Source of the DNA: an uncultured Pelagibacteraceae bacterium
GTDB lineage: Bacteria > Pseudomonadota > Alphaproteobacteria > Pelagibacterales > Pelagibacteraceae
Length of the DNA stretch: 64,000 nt
Reading direction: 5' to 3'
Assembly (NCBI GenBank): GCA_902595285.1
Contig: CACJPL010000007.1
Coordinates: 1 to 64,000 of the forward strand
Below the pieces are notes generated by a model, which was not told the DNA's origin, did no database searches, and saw only the letters and a program-made list of their open reading frames with translations. A program made the translations under genes and the position numbers. Shown piece by piece: positions 26,650-35,718 of the stretch. Each line of letters begins with the position of its first letter. Position 1 is the stretch's first letter.

Positions 26650-27594
26650 ATGAAAAAAATAATATCATTACTATCTGCTCTAGTTATTTCTGTAGTAAGT
26701 TTTGCAGGAATTTCTAATGCTGATAGCAAGAAGCCCATCGTTATCCCAACTCATAACTGGTCTAGTCAAATTGTAATGGCTTATGTTATTGGTGGAATTT
26801 TCGAAAGTATGGGCAATAACGTTAAATACGTTAACGCAGACTCACAAGCAGTTTATGAGTCAATTAGAATTGGAGATGTAACTATATCTCACGAGGTATG
26901 GGAATCTGCATTTGGCAAATCTTTTACTACTGCTTTAGATAAAGGTGGTTTATTAGATTGGGGTGATCATGAAGCAAGAACTCTTGAGGATATGGGATAT
27001 CCAAACTGGGTTGCTGAAAAAGGATTATGCCCAGGTTTACCAGACTGGACAGCTTTAAAAAATCCAGATTGTGCTAAAAACTTTACAACACCTGATTCAC
27101 CAGATGGAAAAGGAAGAATGTTGGAAGGTCCACAAACTTGGCATGGTGACTTAATTCCACAAAGGGTTGATGCACTAGGTTTAGGTGATTTATGGTGGGT
27201 TAAATTTGCTGGAAGTGCTGATGCACTTTGGGCAGAGTTAGCTGCAGCTGAAAAAGAAGGAAGAGGAACAATTATCTTCAACTGGACGCCTAACTTTACA
27301 GATGGTGCTGGTTTTACATTTATTGACTTTCCTCCATACACAGCTGGTTGCAGACCAGAAGATGGTGGAGATGGTAAATGTGGTTCTCCTGATGGATACT
27401 TGAAAAAAGCAGTTCATGAGGATTTCCCAAAAACTCATCCTGATGCAGCAGCAACGTTTAAGAAAATGTCATTCTCTACAAGTCAAATTGGTGCAATGGC
27501 AGCTTTAGTTGACGTTGACAAAATGACTCACGAAGATGCAGCTAAAAAATGGTTAGCTGATAACAAGTCAGTTTGGCAAGCTTTTACTAAATAA
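26650..27594 (+). CDS. tmoX: Betaine-type periplasmic binding protein, putative TMAO-binding TmoX
   Basis: A 314-aa ProX/OpuAC-family solute-binding protein with a signal peptide (MKKIISLLSALVISVVSFAG and cleavage near SNA). I choose the ATG at 26650, which has AGAGGGG six bases before it, over the in-frame ATG at 26620. Trp-rich segments (DLWWVKFAGSADALWAEL and NWTPNFTD) are suited to binding a quaternary or N-oxide head group in an aromatic box. It is divergent from tdm and upstream of matching ATPase and permease genes. Glycine betaine is the main alternative ligand. Confidence 0.82.
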   Translation: MKKIISLLSALVISVVSFAGISNADSKKPIVIPTHNWSSQIVMAYVIGGIFESMGNNVKYVNADSQAVYESIRIGDVTISHEVWESAFGKSFTTALDKGGLLDWGDHEARTLEDMGYPNWVAEKGLCPGLPDWTALKNPDCAKNFTTPDSPDGKGRMLEGPQTWHGDLIPQRVDALGLGDLWWVKFAGSADALWAELAAAEKEGRGTIIFNWTPNFTDGAGFTFIDFPPYTAGCRPEDGGDGKCGSPDGYLKKAVHEDFPKTHPDAAATFKKMSFSTSQIGAMAALVDVDKMTHEDAAKKWLADNKSVWQAFTK

Positions 27595-27617
27595 GGATAA
27601 AAGTTAAAATTTTAAAT

Positions 27618-27650
27618 CTCCCCCAACATTGTTGGGGGGGATTTTTTTTT
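27618..27650 (+). terminator. Terminator after the TmoX gene
   Basis: CCCCCAAC (27620-27627) pairs with GTTGGGGG (27631-27638) around a three-base loop and is followed by a run of nine T. It lies 25 bases after the tmoX stop. It would end or attenuate transcription before the transporter's ATPase and permease genes, allowing excess binding protein. Confidence 0.85.
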
Positions 27651-27669
27651 AAATAATTTTGTGTAAAAT

Positions 27670-28053
27670 ATGTTTATGAAAAGATCTATTCTTGTTTTTC
27701 TTTTAAGCTTTCTAGTTTGCACATCCGTCTTTGCACGAAGTACAGGCTGTAAAGAAGGTAATTGTGATAATGGATATGGTAAGTGGGTTTATACCGATAA
27801 AACAACTTATGAAGGAGAATGGGTTTCAACAAAAAAACAAGGACAAGGTATAGAGACTTGGCCAAATGGATATATTTATAAAGGTGAATTCAAAAATAGT
27901 GTCTGGAGTGGAATAGGTACATTAACATTTCCTGATGGTTCTACTTACGAAGGAGAGTGGGCAAACGGTTTTATGAATGGTCAAGGAACATTTACTTGGT
28001 CTGATGGAAAACAAAAAATAGGTATTTGGAAGAACGGCAAGTTTCAAGAATAA
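27670..28053 (+). CDS. Exported MORN-repeat protein
   Basis: A 127-aa protein with a signal peptide (MKRSILVFLLSFLVCTSVFA after a start at 27670 or the second ATG at 27676). The mature part is three to four MORN units: TYEGEWVSTKKQGQGIETWP, YKGEFKNSVWSGIGTLTFPD, TYEGEWANGFMNGQGTFTWS. MORN repeats form beta-hairpin sheets that bind lipids or proteins. Its TAA overlaps the ATG of the next gene by one base. It lies inside the transporter region, between tmoX's terminator and the ATPase gene. The function is unknown. Confidence 0.82.
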   Translation: MFMKRSILVFLLSFLVCTSVFARSTGCKEGNCDNGYGKWVYTDKTTYEGEWVSTKKQGQGIETWPNGYIYKGEFKNSVWSGIGTLTFPDGSTYEGEWANGFMNGQGTFTWSDGKQKIGIWKNGKFQE

Positions 28054-28604
28054 TGTCTAAAGAAAATTATATTAATAAAATAAAAGATTTACCTGAGTCT
28101 TTGAGACAATTTATTGGTCTTATATTTATTACTCTAATAGTAATTTTATCTTTTAGTATTTTAAATGGAATTTTTGGACAAGGTGATGATTTAGTAAAAA
28201 GAATGAAGTTAGAAGAAGAAAGAATTGCTGAAGAAAAAAAACTAAGTGAGTTAATATCCAAACTACCCTCTGGAATATTGGTTACATTTGATGGAACTGA
28301 TCACTACAAATTAACAGATGAAGTATATGAGAAGGTATGTAAAGCTACAAAGCTGATTCCTCAAAGAGCAATAATGGGAGCTAATTTCTTAAATTTTAGA
28401 GCACATGAGCTTTATACAATTAATGGAAATAAAATTGATAAAACTTTTGTAGAGTGGGATCAAGAAAAAGGTAAATGTTTTGCAGGTTTTACGGTTAGTG
28501 GAAATAATGTAGGTGTTGATGAAAGTATTACTATAAGTGGAGAGGCTTTAAGTTTTTTAAGCACAGGAATTGATACAAGAGTTTATTTTATTAAAAATTT
28601 TTAA
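28053..28604 (+). CDS. Membrane-anchored protein of unknown function
   Basis: From the ATG at 28053 the product is 183 aa: a short basic cytoplasmic tail, one hydrophobic segment (about residues 18-40, FIGLIFITLIVILSFSIL), a charged coiled-coil-like stretch (EEERIAEEKKLSELI) and a soluble, presumably periplasmic domain with two to three cysteines. An earlier in-frame ATG at 28026 would overlap the MORN gene by 28 bases and lacks better support. It is translationally coupled (TAATG) to the MORN gene. No family is recognised. Confidence 0.72.
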   Translation: MSKENYINKIKDLPESLRQFIGLIFITLIVILSFSILNGIFGQGDDLVKRMKLEEERIAEEKKLSELISKLPSGILVTFDGTDHYKLTDEVYEKVCKATKLIPQRAIMGANFLNFRAHELYTINGNKIDKTFVEWDQEKGKCFAGFTVSGNNVGVDESITISGEALSFLSTGIDTRVYFIKNF

Positions 28605-28669
28605 TGAGGAAAGGCAACAATTATTAACATTTTAATTTTATAGAATTTAATATAACTTTAAAACAATTT

Positions 28670-29701
28670 ATGTCTGAGACTGTAATCAAATGCGAGTCGG
28701 TTTATAAAATTTTTGGAGAAAATGCCAAAAAGATGCTTGAAGAATCTAATGGCAACGTAGATGCAAAAACCTTTCAAGAAAAAGGATGTATAGTTGGAGT
28801 TAATAACGCTTCTTTTGAAGTTGCCAAAGGAGAAATGTTAGTAGTGATGGGATTATCTGGTTCGGGTAAATCAACTTTGCTTCGATGTATATCAAGACTA
28901 ACAGATGCAACAGGTGGAAAAATTTTCATAGAAGGTCAAGATTTACTTGAATTAAACAATAAAGAATTAATTGAACTTAGAAGAAGTAAAATGGGAATGG
29001 TATTTCAAAGTTTTGCTCTACTACCTCATAAAACTGTTGTGGAAAATATTGCTTTTCCTCTACAGATTAAAGGTACCAAGACTGAAGAAAGTATTAATAG
29101 AGCAATGGAGATGGTAAAATTAGTTGGGCTTGATGGAAGAGAAAACTATTTTCCTAGAGAACTTTCTGGCGGACAGCAACAAAGAGTAGGAATTGCAAGA
29201 TCATTAGCTGTAGAACCTGATATATGGTTTTTGGATGAACCTTTTTCTGCATTAGATCCATTAATAAGAAAAGAAATGCAAGATGAGTTTCTAAGACTTC
29301 AAGAGAAATTACAAAAAACAATAATGTTCATTACTCATGATTTTGATGAGGCTTTAAAGCTAGCTGATCGTATAGCAATTATGAAAGATGGTATAATTGA
29401 GCAATTAGATACACCTGCTAACATTGTGTTAAATCCAGCAACTGAGTATGTAAGAAAGTTTACCGAAGAAGTGCCAAGAGAGAAAGTTTTGGTAATTGAG
29501 GATGTAATGGATACGTCGAGCAATGATAATTTGGGGGATTTAAAGGTTTCAAAAGATGAGATTATAGAAAATGTAGCAGAAAAAATTCTTACTCAAGAAA
29601 AAATAGTAGCAGTAGTTGATTCTGAAAATAATATTGTTGGATCAATTAAACCTTCAAAAATAATCGATACGGTTTTTGGAGGAAGAAAAAACGGGAGTTA
29701 A
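28670..29701 (+). CDS. tmoV: Betaine-type ABC transporter ATPase, putative TmoV
   Basis: A 343-aa ProV/OpuAA-type ATPase. Walker A is GLSGSGKST, the signature is LSGGQQQR and Walker B is IWFLDEPFSALDP. The C-terminus holds a CBS-like segment (KIVAVVDSENNIVGSIKPSK), typical of osmolyte transporters. It precedes the permease gene by three bases. Together with the binding protein upstream and the permease it would import TMAO or a related compound. It is the only betaine-type ATPase in the window, although a second binding protein and permease exist at 55905-57852. Confidence 0.87.
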   Translation: MSETVIKCESVYKIFGENAKKMLEESNGNVDAKTFQEKGCIVGVNNASFEVAKGEMLVVMGLSGSGKSTLLRCISRLTDATGGKIFIEGQDLLELNNKELIELRRSKMGMVFQSFALLPHKTVVENIAFPLQIKGTKTEESINRAMEMVKLVGLDGRENYFPRELSGGQQQRVGIARSLAVEPDIWFLDEPFSALDPLIRKEMQDEFLRLQEKLQKTIMFITHDFDEALKLADRIAIMKDGIIEQLDTPANIVLNPATEYVRKFTEEVPREKVLVIEDVMDTSSNDNLGDLKVSKDEIIENVAEKILTQEKIVAVVDSENNIVGSIKPSKIIDTVFGGRKNGS

Positions 29702-29704
29702 AAT

Positions 29705-31858
29705 ATGGAGTATCTAAAAAAATATCCAAAATTATTCCAATGGTTATTTTTATTAGTTGTATTTTTTGCTTTATGTTTTGCTATTGATGTTCCCGAAACT
29801 TATAAATTTATAAGAGGACAAGCAGAATTTGTAAAAGATCCAAACCAAAGTGTTTACTTTTTTCTAGGCAAAGAAGTTAGGTATTATGCTTTTGATGTAT
29901 TTTGGAGATTGCCCCCGTTACTCGGTTGGCTGCCTATTTGGATAAACGATTCTTTATTTTTCTTAATGAATGAGTGGATGCCAATGGAGTTTTGGAATGA
30001 AGATACTCAAGAGTTTAAAACTCGACCAATACTTTTACAGATAAGTAGAAATTTAACTGCATTCATGACTTTTTTAATTGAATTAATTAGAGAAATTTTA
30101 TTGGGGGGCTTAGAAACCATTGTTGCATTCACTAGTTGGGATTTTATTGATGCTTATCCTTGGTTAGAGTTACCAGGTTTACCTTGGACCATTGTTGCAG
30201 CTGGTGCAGCGATACTTTCTTATAAATTAAGTGGAAAAGGATTAGCTTTGTTTGCAGGGTTAACAATGATCTATATTTCTATATTTGGTCAGTGGAAACC
30301 TTCAATGCAAACTCTTTCTTTTATACTTGTTGCAGCTCCGCTATCATTTATTTTTGGTTTAGGTCTAGGAATTGCTGCTTATAAAAGTAAACGCGTTGAG
30401 AAAGCTTTGTATCCAATTCTTTTAGTGATGCAAACTATGCCACAATACGCTGTATTAGTTCCAGCACTTGTTCTTTTTGGAGTTGGAGATCATGCTGCTG
30501 TAATTATTACTATGGTTGTTGCAGTTCCACCAATGATATTACTTACAATATTGGGTTTAAGAGCTATACCTCCAGAAGTTATTGAAGCAGGACGAATGAG
30601 TGGGTGTACAAATTGGCAACTAATGCTCAAGGTATTAATTCCTACAGCAAGACGAGATATTTTAATTGGAGTTAACCAAGTTATTATGGTTTGTTTTTCA
30701 ATGGCAGTCATATCTGCTTTCATTGGTGCCAAAGGTTTAGGATTTAACTTATTATTAGCTTTGAACCAACTTAACATTGGATTAGCATTGGAAGCAGGAT
30801 TATGTATTAGTTTAATTGCAATTCTTCTTGATAAAATGTCTTTAGCTTGGGCAAATAAACAAACAGATTATTTTGGTAATCTGACATTTTTCCAAAGAAA
30901 TAAAAACGTAATATTTTTTGCAGCTTCATTCGTAATTGGAATAATTCTTGCATATGTTGGTACTTTTATTTTCAAAGGTAGTTTTAATTACTTGTTTGAA
31001 ATTCCACATAATAAAGGAATATCAACAGCAGATTTTTGGAATAAAGGAGTTGATTGGATTTTTGATACTTTCTTCGTGTATATTAAAGCATTCAATACAT
31101 GGTTAATTCAAGATGTGCTTCAGCCGATGAGAGCTTTATATTTAAGAATGCCTGCAGTAGCTACATTAGTGTTAGCAGTTGGAGCGGGTTATTTAATTGG
31201 AGGAATTCGTTCAGCACTAGTTGTTGCTGCTTTGACCTTATTTATAGCACTAAGTCCATGGTGGGATAGAGCGCTAGTTACATTATATATGGCAACTTTT
31301 GGAGTAGTTATTTCTTGTTTAATAGGATTTACAGTTGGAACATTATGTTTTCAAAATAAAAAATCAGCTGCGTTTATGCTAGGTGTTTGTGATATATTTC
31401 AAACATTCCCATCATTTGTATATCTAATTCCAGTAATGATGCTTTTTGGAATTACAGATACTTCTGTATTAATTGCAGTAATTGTTTATGCCACAATTCC
31501 TGCAACAAGATACACAATTGAAGGTTTAAGAAGTGTTCCAGTTGGCTTGCATGAAGCCGCAACAATGTCTGGTGTAAATAAATTTCAAAGATTAACAAAA
31601 ATTGAATTTCCATTAGCATTTCCACACATGATGCTTGGTTTGAATCAAACAATAGTTTTTGCTTTATTTATGGTGATAATTGGTGCCTTCATTGGAACAG
31701 AAGATCTTGGTCAATACATTTTAAAAGCACTTTCAGATAAAAATGGAGCAGGAATTGGTTTAACTCTCGGTATCTGTGTTGCGTTTATAGGATTGATTTT
31801 TGACAATTTGATTAGAACTTGGGTTGAAAAAAGAAAAAAACATCTTGGCATAGCTTAG
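29705..31858 (+). CDS. tmoW: Duplicated betaine-type ABC permease, putative TmoW
   Basis: A 717-aa permease containing two complete ProW-type membrane domains in tandem. EAA-like loops occur in both halves: EVIEAGRMSGCTNWQLMLKV in the first and GLHEAATMSGVNKFQRLTKI in the second, with PQYAVLVPALVLFGVGD and FPSFVYLIPVMMLFGITD before them. Usual ProW proteins are about 300-350 aa, so this is a fused dimer, as I recall for TmoW-type proteins. It follows the ATPase by three bases and precedes glycerol kinase by four. Confidence 0.87.
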   Translation: MEYLKKYPKLFQWLFLLVVFFALCFAIDVPETYKFIRGQAEFVKDPNQSVYFFLGKEVRYYAFDVFWRLPPLLGWLPIWINDSLFFLMNEWMPMEFWNEDTQEFKTRPILLQISRNLTAFMTFLIELIREILLGGLETIVAFTSWDFIDAYPWLELPGLPWTIVAAGAAILSYKLSGKGLALFAGLTMIYISIFGQWKPSMQTLSFILVAAPLSFIFGLGLGIAAYKSKRVEKALYPILLVMQTMPQYAVLVPALVLFGVGDHAAVIITMVVAVPPMILLTILGLRAIPPEVIEAGRMSGCTNWQLMLKVLIPTARRDILIGVNQVIMVCFSMAVISAFIGAKGLGFNLLLALNQLNIGLALEAGLCISLIAILLDKMSLAWANKQTDYFGNLTFFQRNKNVIFFAASFVIGIILAYVGTFIFKGSFNYLFEIPHNKGISTADFWNKGVDWIFDTFFVYIKAFNTWLIQDVLQPMRALYLRMPAVATLVLAVGAGYLIGGIRSALVVAALTLFIALSPWWDRALVTLYMATFGVVISCLIGFTVGTLCFQNKKSAAFMLGVCDIFQTFPSFVYLIPVMMLFGITDTSVLIAVIVYATIPATRYTIEGLRSVPVGLHEAATMSGVNKFQRLTKIEFPLAFPHMMLGLNQTIVFALFMVIIGAFIGTEDLGQYILKALSDKNGAGIGLTLGICVAFIGLIFDNLIRTWVEKRKKHLGIA

Positions 31859-31862
31859 TATT

Positions 31863-33341
31863 TTGAAAAAATTTATTGTCTCCATTGATCAAGGAACAAC
31901 CTCGTCAAGAGTTGTTTTGTTTGATACTAAAGGGAATATTAAATTTATTTCACAATATGAATTTAAACAATACTTTCCTAGAAATGGCTGGGTAGAGCAT
32001 AATCCAAATGAAATTTGGTCGACAACAATTAAAGCACTAAAACAGGTAATTAAAAAAGCTAAAAGTTTAAAAGGTCATATACTTACTATTGGAATTACAA
32101 ATCAAAGAGAAACTACAATTTTGTGGAATAAAAAAACTGGAAAACCTATTTATAATGCGATCGTTTGGCAAGATAGAAGAACCCAGGAATATTGCAAATC
32201 TCTAAAGAATAAAAATTATGAAAATACTTTTAGAAAAAAAACAGGGTTATTTATAGATCCTTATTTTTCTGCTACTAAAATAAAATGGATTTTAGATAAT
32301 GTAAAAGTTTCAAAAAAGTTACTAAAAACTAATAATTTATTATTTGGTACAGTAGATACTTTCTTAATCTGGAAATTAACTAAAGGTAAACAGCATTTAA
32401 CTGAAGCTACCAACGCAAGTAGAACCATGTTGTTTAATATCAATAACAATAAATGGGATAATGAAATTTTACAGAAATTAAAAATTCCAAGGAGCATCTT
32501 GCCAGAGGTAAAAAATTCTGCAGATAATTTTGGAAAAACAGACAAGAGAGTTACAGGAAAAGAAATACCCATTTCAGCTGTGTTAGGGGATCAACAAGCG
32601 GCTGCTGTAGGACAAGCTTGTTTTGAAAAAGGATCTATAAAAAGCACTTATGGCACTGGTGCTTTTATAATAATGAACACTGGATCAAAAAAAATAAATT
32701 CAAAAAATAAGTTATTAACTACAATTTGTTATCGATTGAATAATAAGACCACGTATGCTCTTGAAGGATCTATTTTTATAGCAGGAGCAGGCGTACAATG
32801 GTTAAGGGATAAAATTAAATTAATTAACAATGCTTATGAAACTGAAAAAATAGCTAAATCAACAAAAAGCAATAATGAAGTTTATGTTGTACCAGCTTTT
32901 AGTGGAATAGGCGCACCTTATTGGAGACCTGATGCAAGAGGTTTAATAACAGGACTTACAAGAGATAGTGATTGGAAAACTTTAGTGAGAGCAACCGTCG
33001 AGTCTGTTGCTTATCAAAGTTATGATTTATTTTATTCAATGAATAAAGATGGTTTAAAGCCTAGAATAGTTAAAATTGATGGGGGTATGGTAGCTAATAA
33101 TTGGTTTTCACAATTTTTGGCAGATGTAATTAATTTAAAAGTAATTCGTCCGAAAGTCTTAGAAACCACTGCACTCGGAGCAGCTTTGTTTGCAGGTTAT
33201 CAAGTAGGAGAATTCAAATCATTAAATCAAATTAAAAATACATGGAAAAAAGATAAAGCTTTTAAGCCAAAAATTAATAAAAAACTAAGAAATCATATAT
33301 TGCATGGTTGGGAGCAAGCAATTAAAAAAACCTTAGCATAA
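31863..33341 (+). CDS. glpK: Glycerol kinase
   Basis: A 492-aa FGGY-family kinase phosphorylating glycerol to sn-glycerol 3-phosphate. SIDQGTTSSRVVLFD at the N-terminus, GITNQRETTILWNKKTGKP and the ATP-site motif GDQQAAAVGQACF are clear, as is FSGIGAPYWRPDARG. The start is TTG at 31863, four bases after the permease stop, with no clear Shine-Dalgarno; no in-frame ATG precedes the conserved N-terminus. It pairs with a GpsA-like gene eight bases downstream. Its placement in a methylated-amine gene cluster is unusual. Confidence 0.92.
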   Translation: MKKFIVSIDQGTTSSRVVLFDTKGNIKFISQYEFKQYFPRNGWVEHNPNEIWSTTIKALKQVIKKAKSLKGHILTIGITNQRETTILWNKKTGKPIYNAIVWQDRRTQEYCKSLKNKNYENTFRKKTGLFIDPYFSATKIKWILDNVKVSKKLLKTNNLLFGTVDTFLIWKLTKGKQHLTEATNASRTMLFNINNNKWDNEILQKLKIPRSILPEVKNSADNFGKTDKRVTGKEIPISAVLGDQQAAAVGQACFEKGSIKSTYGTGAFIIMNTGSKKINSKNKLLTTICYRLNNKTTYALEGSIFIAGAGVQWLRDKIKLINNAYETEKIAKSTKSNNEVYVVPAFSGIGAPYWRPDARGLITGLTRDSDWKTLVRATVESVAYQSYDLFYSMNKDGLKPRIVKIDGGMVANNWFSQFLADVINLKVIRPKVLETTALGAALFAGYQVGEFKSLNQIKNTWKKDKAFKPKINKKLRNHILHGWEQAIKKTLA

Positions 33342-33348
33342 AGATAAA

Positions 33349-34305
33349 ATGAAAAAAATATTAATTGTTGGTGCCGGAGCTATGGGAGCTGCTTTCTCGA
33401 TACCGTTGTTAGACAATGGTCACTCGGTTACATTAACAGAGCCATATAACTTTAAATTATTACAAAAATTAAGCTTAAAAAAAAAAATTCACCCATCATT
33501 AAATATAAATTTACCAAAAAAATTAAAAATAAATAAATTTTCAAGTCACATTTTAGATCGCAAATGGGACTTAATTGTAATTGCTGTGAGTTCTATAGGA
33601 ATAGACTTGATTGGAAAAAATCTATCAAAAATTAAAAATAAGTCACCTATTTTGGTATTAACAAAAGGTCTTAAATTAGATGGTAGAAATTTAATTTCAA
33701 TGTCTAGCTTATTAAGAAAGTATAATAAAAATTTAAATATTTCAGTTTTGAAAGGCCCATGTTTAGCAAAAGAATTAGCTAGAAAAGTTAAAAGCTTCAC
33801 TGTTATTGCAAATAAAAATATTAATACTGCAAAAAAAATTGGAAAATTAATTTCAACAAATTATTATCAAACTGAATTTAGTAGAGATGTTAATGGAGTT
33901 GAATTTTTATCTGCAATAAAAAATATTTATTCAATGATAATTGGATCTGGACAATGGCATAATACATCATCGGCTTTATTCAGAAAATCAATTGATGAAA
34001 TGAAATATCTTGCAAATTATTTTAAAGGAAAGAAGGAAACTGTTTATGGTCTGGCAGGTTTAGGAGATTTATACGTAAGTGCAATGGGAGGAAGAAATAG
34101 TAAAATGGGAGAATATCTAGGTAAAGGCTATACTTTTGCCCAAGCAAAGAAAAAGTTTATGAAAAATGATACAATAGAAGGTGCTGATTTAGCAATAGAA
34201 ATTGCTCCTTTTGTATTTAAAAAAATTAATAAAAGAAAAGTTCCGTTAATGATCTCTTTATTAGAGGCAATTGTTAAAAACAAAAAATTAAAAATTAAAT
34301 ATTAA
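33349..34305 (+). CDS. GpsA-like NAD(P)-dependent glycerol-3-phosphate dehydrogenase
   Basis: The 318-aa protein has an N-terminal Rossmann motif (ILIVGAGAMGAAFSIPLL) and the GpsA-type segments LVLTKGLKLDG, VLKGPCLAKELARK and VYGLAGLGDLYVSAMGGRNS. It would interconvert glycerol 3-phosphate and dihydroxyacetone phosphate. The first glycine motif differs from the usual GxGxWG of GpsA, so it may be a divergent paralogue serving glycerol catabolism with the adjacent kinase rather than lipid synthesis. It converges on tmm with a four-base gap. Confidence 0.8.
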   Translation: MKKILIVGAGAMGAAFSIPLLDNGHSVTLTEPYNFKLLQKLSLKKKIHPSLNINLPKKLKINKFSSHILDRKWDLIVIAVSSIGIDLIGKNLSKIKNKSPILVLTKGLKLDGRNLISMSSLLRKYNKNLNISVLKGPCLAKELARKVKSFTVIANKNINTAKKIGKLISTNYYQTEFSRDVNGVEFLSAIKNIYSMIIGSGQWHNTSSALFRKSIDEMKYLANYFKGKKETVYGLAGLGDLYVSAMGGRNSKMGEYLGKGYTFAQAKKKFMKNDTIEGADLAIEIAPFVFKKINKRKVPLMISLLEAIVKNKKLKIKY

Positions 34306-34309
34306 TTTT

Positions 34310-35641
34310 CTATTTATTTAAAAAAGTTTTCATAGAGTCATCCATCGCTTTTTCCCAAGGTGTGTGATGAATTGGTGCAATTGATCCAGTCACAGGAGAT
34401 GAAAACGATTTATTTCTATAAGTTAGAATATCCTCTACCTTATGGTGTTCCCATTCTTTAAAATGTTTCCTAATTAATTCAAAATCAATTTTAGGATAAT
34501 CGGACATTTCATGAAGTTCTTTGGTATACTCTGTTTGAAAATCAATCATTTGATCAGGATTTTCTAATTTTTCTTCCATTGAAACCCACTTATTAATGTC
34601 TTTATCTATTTCGTCATCACTAGGCATTTTGATTTTCCCCATTATCACATCTCTTGCATACCATCCTTGACAATCAAACATATTAAATGTGTGAAACTGA
34701 TCCTGCATACCTAAATATAAAAGTTTATGATTATCTTGCCACACCACTCCTTTGTAAAGTTTTGGTGGATATAATCTGTTATGTGTTTTTAATTTTAAGC
34801 TTTCATCTAAAAATGGGAAATGATGCAAATATCCTGTACATAAAATAACTACGTCAGCATTTTGCTCTGTTCCATCTTTAAATATGGCTTTTTTCCCCTC
34901 TAACCTGTCTAAATAATGAACTTCTTTCATACCTTTTGGCCATTTGAAACCCATTGGGTTATGCCTGTAACCGATTGTTACACTTTTAGCGCCATACTTA
35001 TTGCATTGTAGAGCCACATCTTCCGCAGAATAACTGCTCCCTAAAACAATTACATCTTTTCCTCTAAATTCTTCAGCATCTCTAAAATCATGTGAGTGCA
35101 TTATTCTTCCTGGAAAAGAATTCATTCCTTCGTACTCGGGAATGAAAGGCACAGAAAAATGACCTGTAGAGACTACCAGATAATCAAATTTATCATTTAA
35201 AATTTTATTATTTACTTTATCTTGGTAGCTAATTTCAAACTTATCATTTTTATAAACAGTATTTGTAACTCTTGTATTAAATTTAATCTTACTTTTTATA
35301 TTTCCTTTACTTACTCTTCCCAAAATATAATCTTGCAAAACTTCTCTTGGAGGAAAAGAAGGAATTGGTTTTCCAAAATGTTCATCAAAAGAATAATCAG
35401 CAAATTCCAAACATTCTTTAGGTCCATTTGACCATAAGTATCTGTACATACTGTTAGGTACAGGATCTCCATATTGATCTGAACCAGTTCTCCAGTTATA
35501 GTTCCATAAACCTCCCCAACTTTCTTGTTTTTCAAAGCAAACTATTTCAGGAATTTTTTCTCCTTTATTTTCTAAATGTTCAAATGCTCTTAAAATTGAA
35601 AGTCCACATGGACCAGCGCCTATGATTGCTACTTTTGACAT
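34310..35641 (-). CDS. tmm: Flavin-containing monooxygenase, trimethylamine monooxygenase
   Basis: A 443-aa class B flavoprotein monooxygenase oxidising trimethylamine to TMAO with NADPH and O2. The FAD motif is IIGAGPCGLSILRA near the N-terminus, the FMO signature is FPGRIMHSHDFRD, and the NADPH motif is VLGSSYSAEDVALQC. I take the ATG at 35641 rather than the start 16 codons upstream because the FAD motif then begins close to the N-terminus and an AGGA lies before it. The co-presence of tdm and tmoXVW in the same cluster supports Tmm over other FMOs. Confidence 0.88.
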   Translation of the reverse strand: MSKVAIIGAGPCGLSILRAFEHLENKGEKIPEIVCFEKQESWGGLWNYNWRTGSDQYGDPVPNSMYRYLWSNGPKECLEFADYSFDEHFGKPIPSFPPREVLQDYILGRVSKGNIKSKIKFNTRVTNTVYKNDKFEISYQDKVNNKILNDKFDYLVVSTGHFSVPFIPEYEGMNSFPGRIMHSHDFRDAEEFRGKDVIVLGSSYSAEDVALQCNKYGAKSVTIGYRHNPMGFKWPKGMKEVHYLDRLEGKKAIFKDGTEQNADVVILCTGYLHHFPFLDESLKLKTHNRLYPPKLYKGVVWQDNHKLLYLGMQDQFHTFNMFDCQGWYARDVIMGKIKMPSDDEIDKDINKWVSMEEKLENPDQMIDFQTEYTKELHEMSDYPKIDFELIRKHFKEWEHHKVEDILTYRNKSFSSPVTGSIAPIHHTPWEKAMDDSMKTFLNK

Positions 35642-35718
35642 AGAATTTTTCCTATCATTAATAAATTTATAAATATATCTTACTAACAATTTTTAAAAAA
35701 ATAAAATTATATTTTGTT

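Noticed and set aside
26967..27341. 124-aa open frame antisense to the TmoX gene
   Set aside because: Shadow of the binding protein frame.
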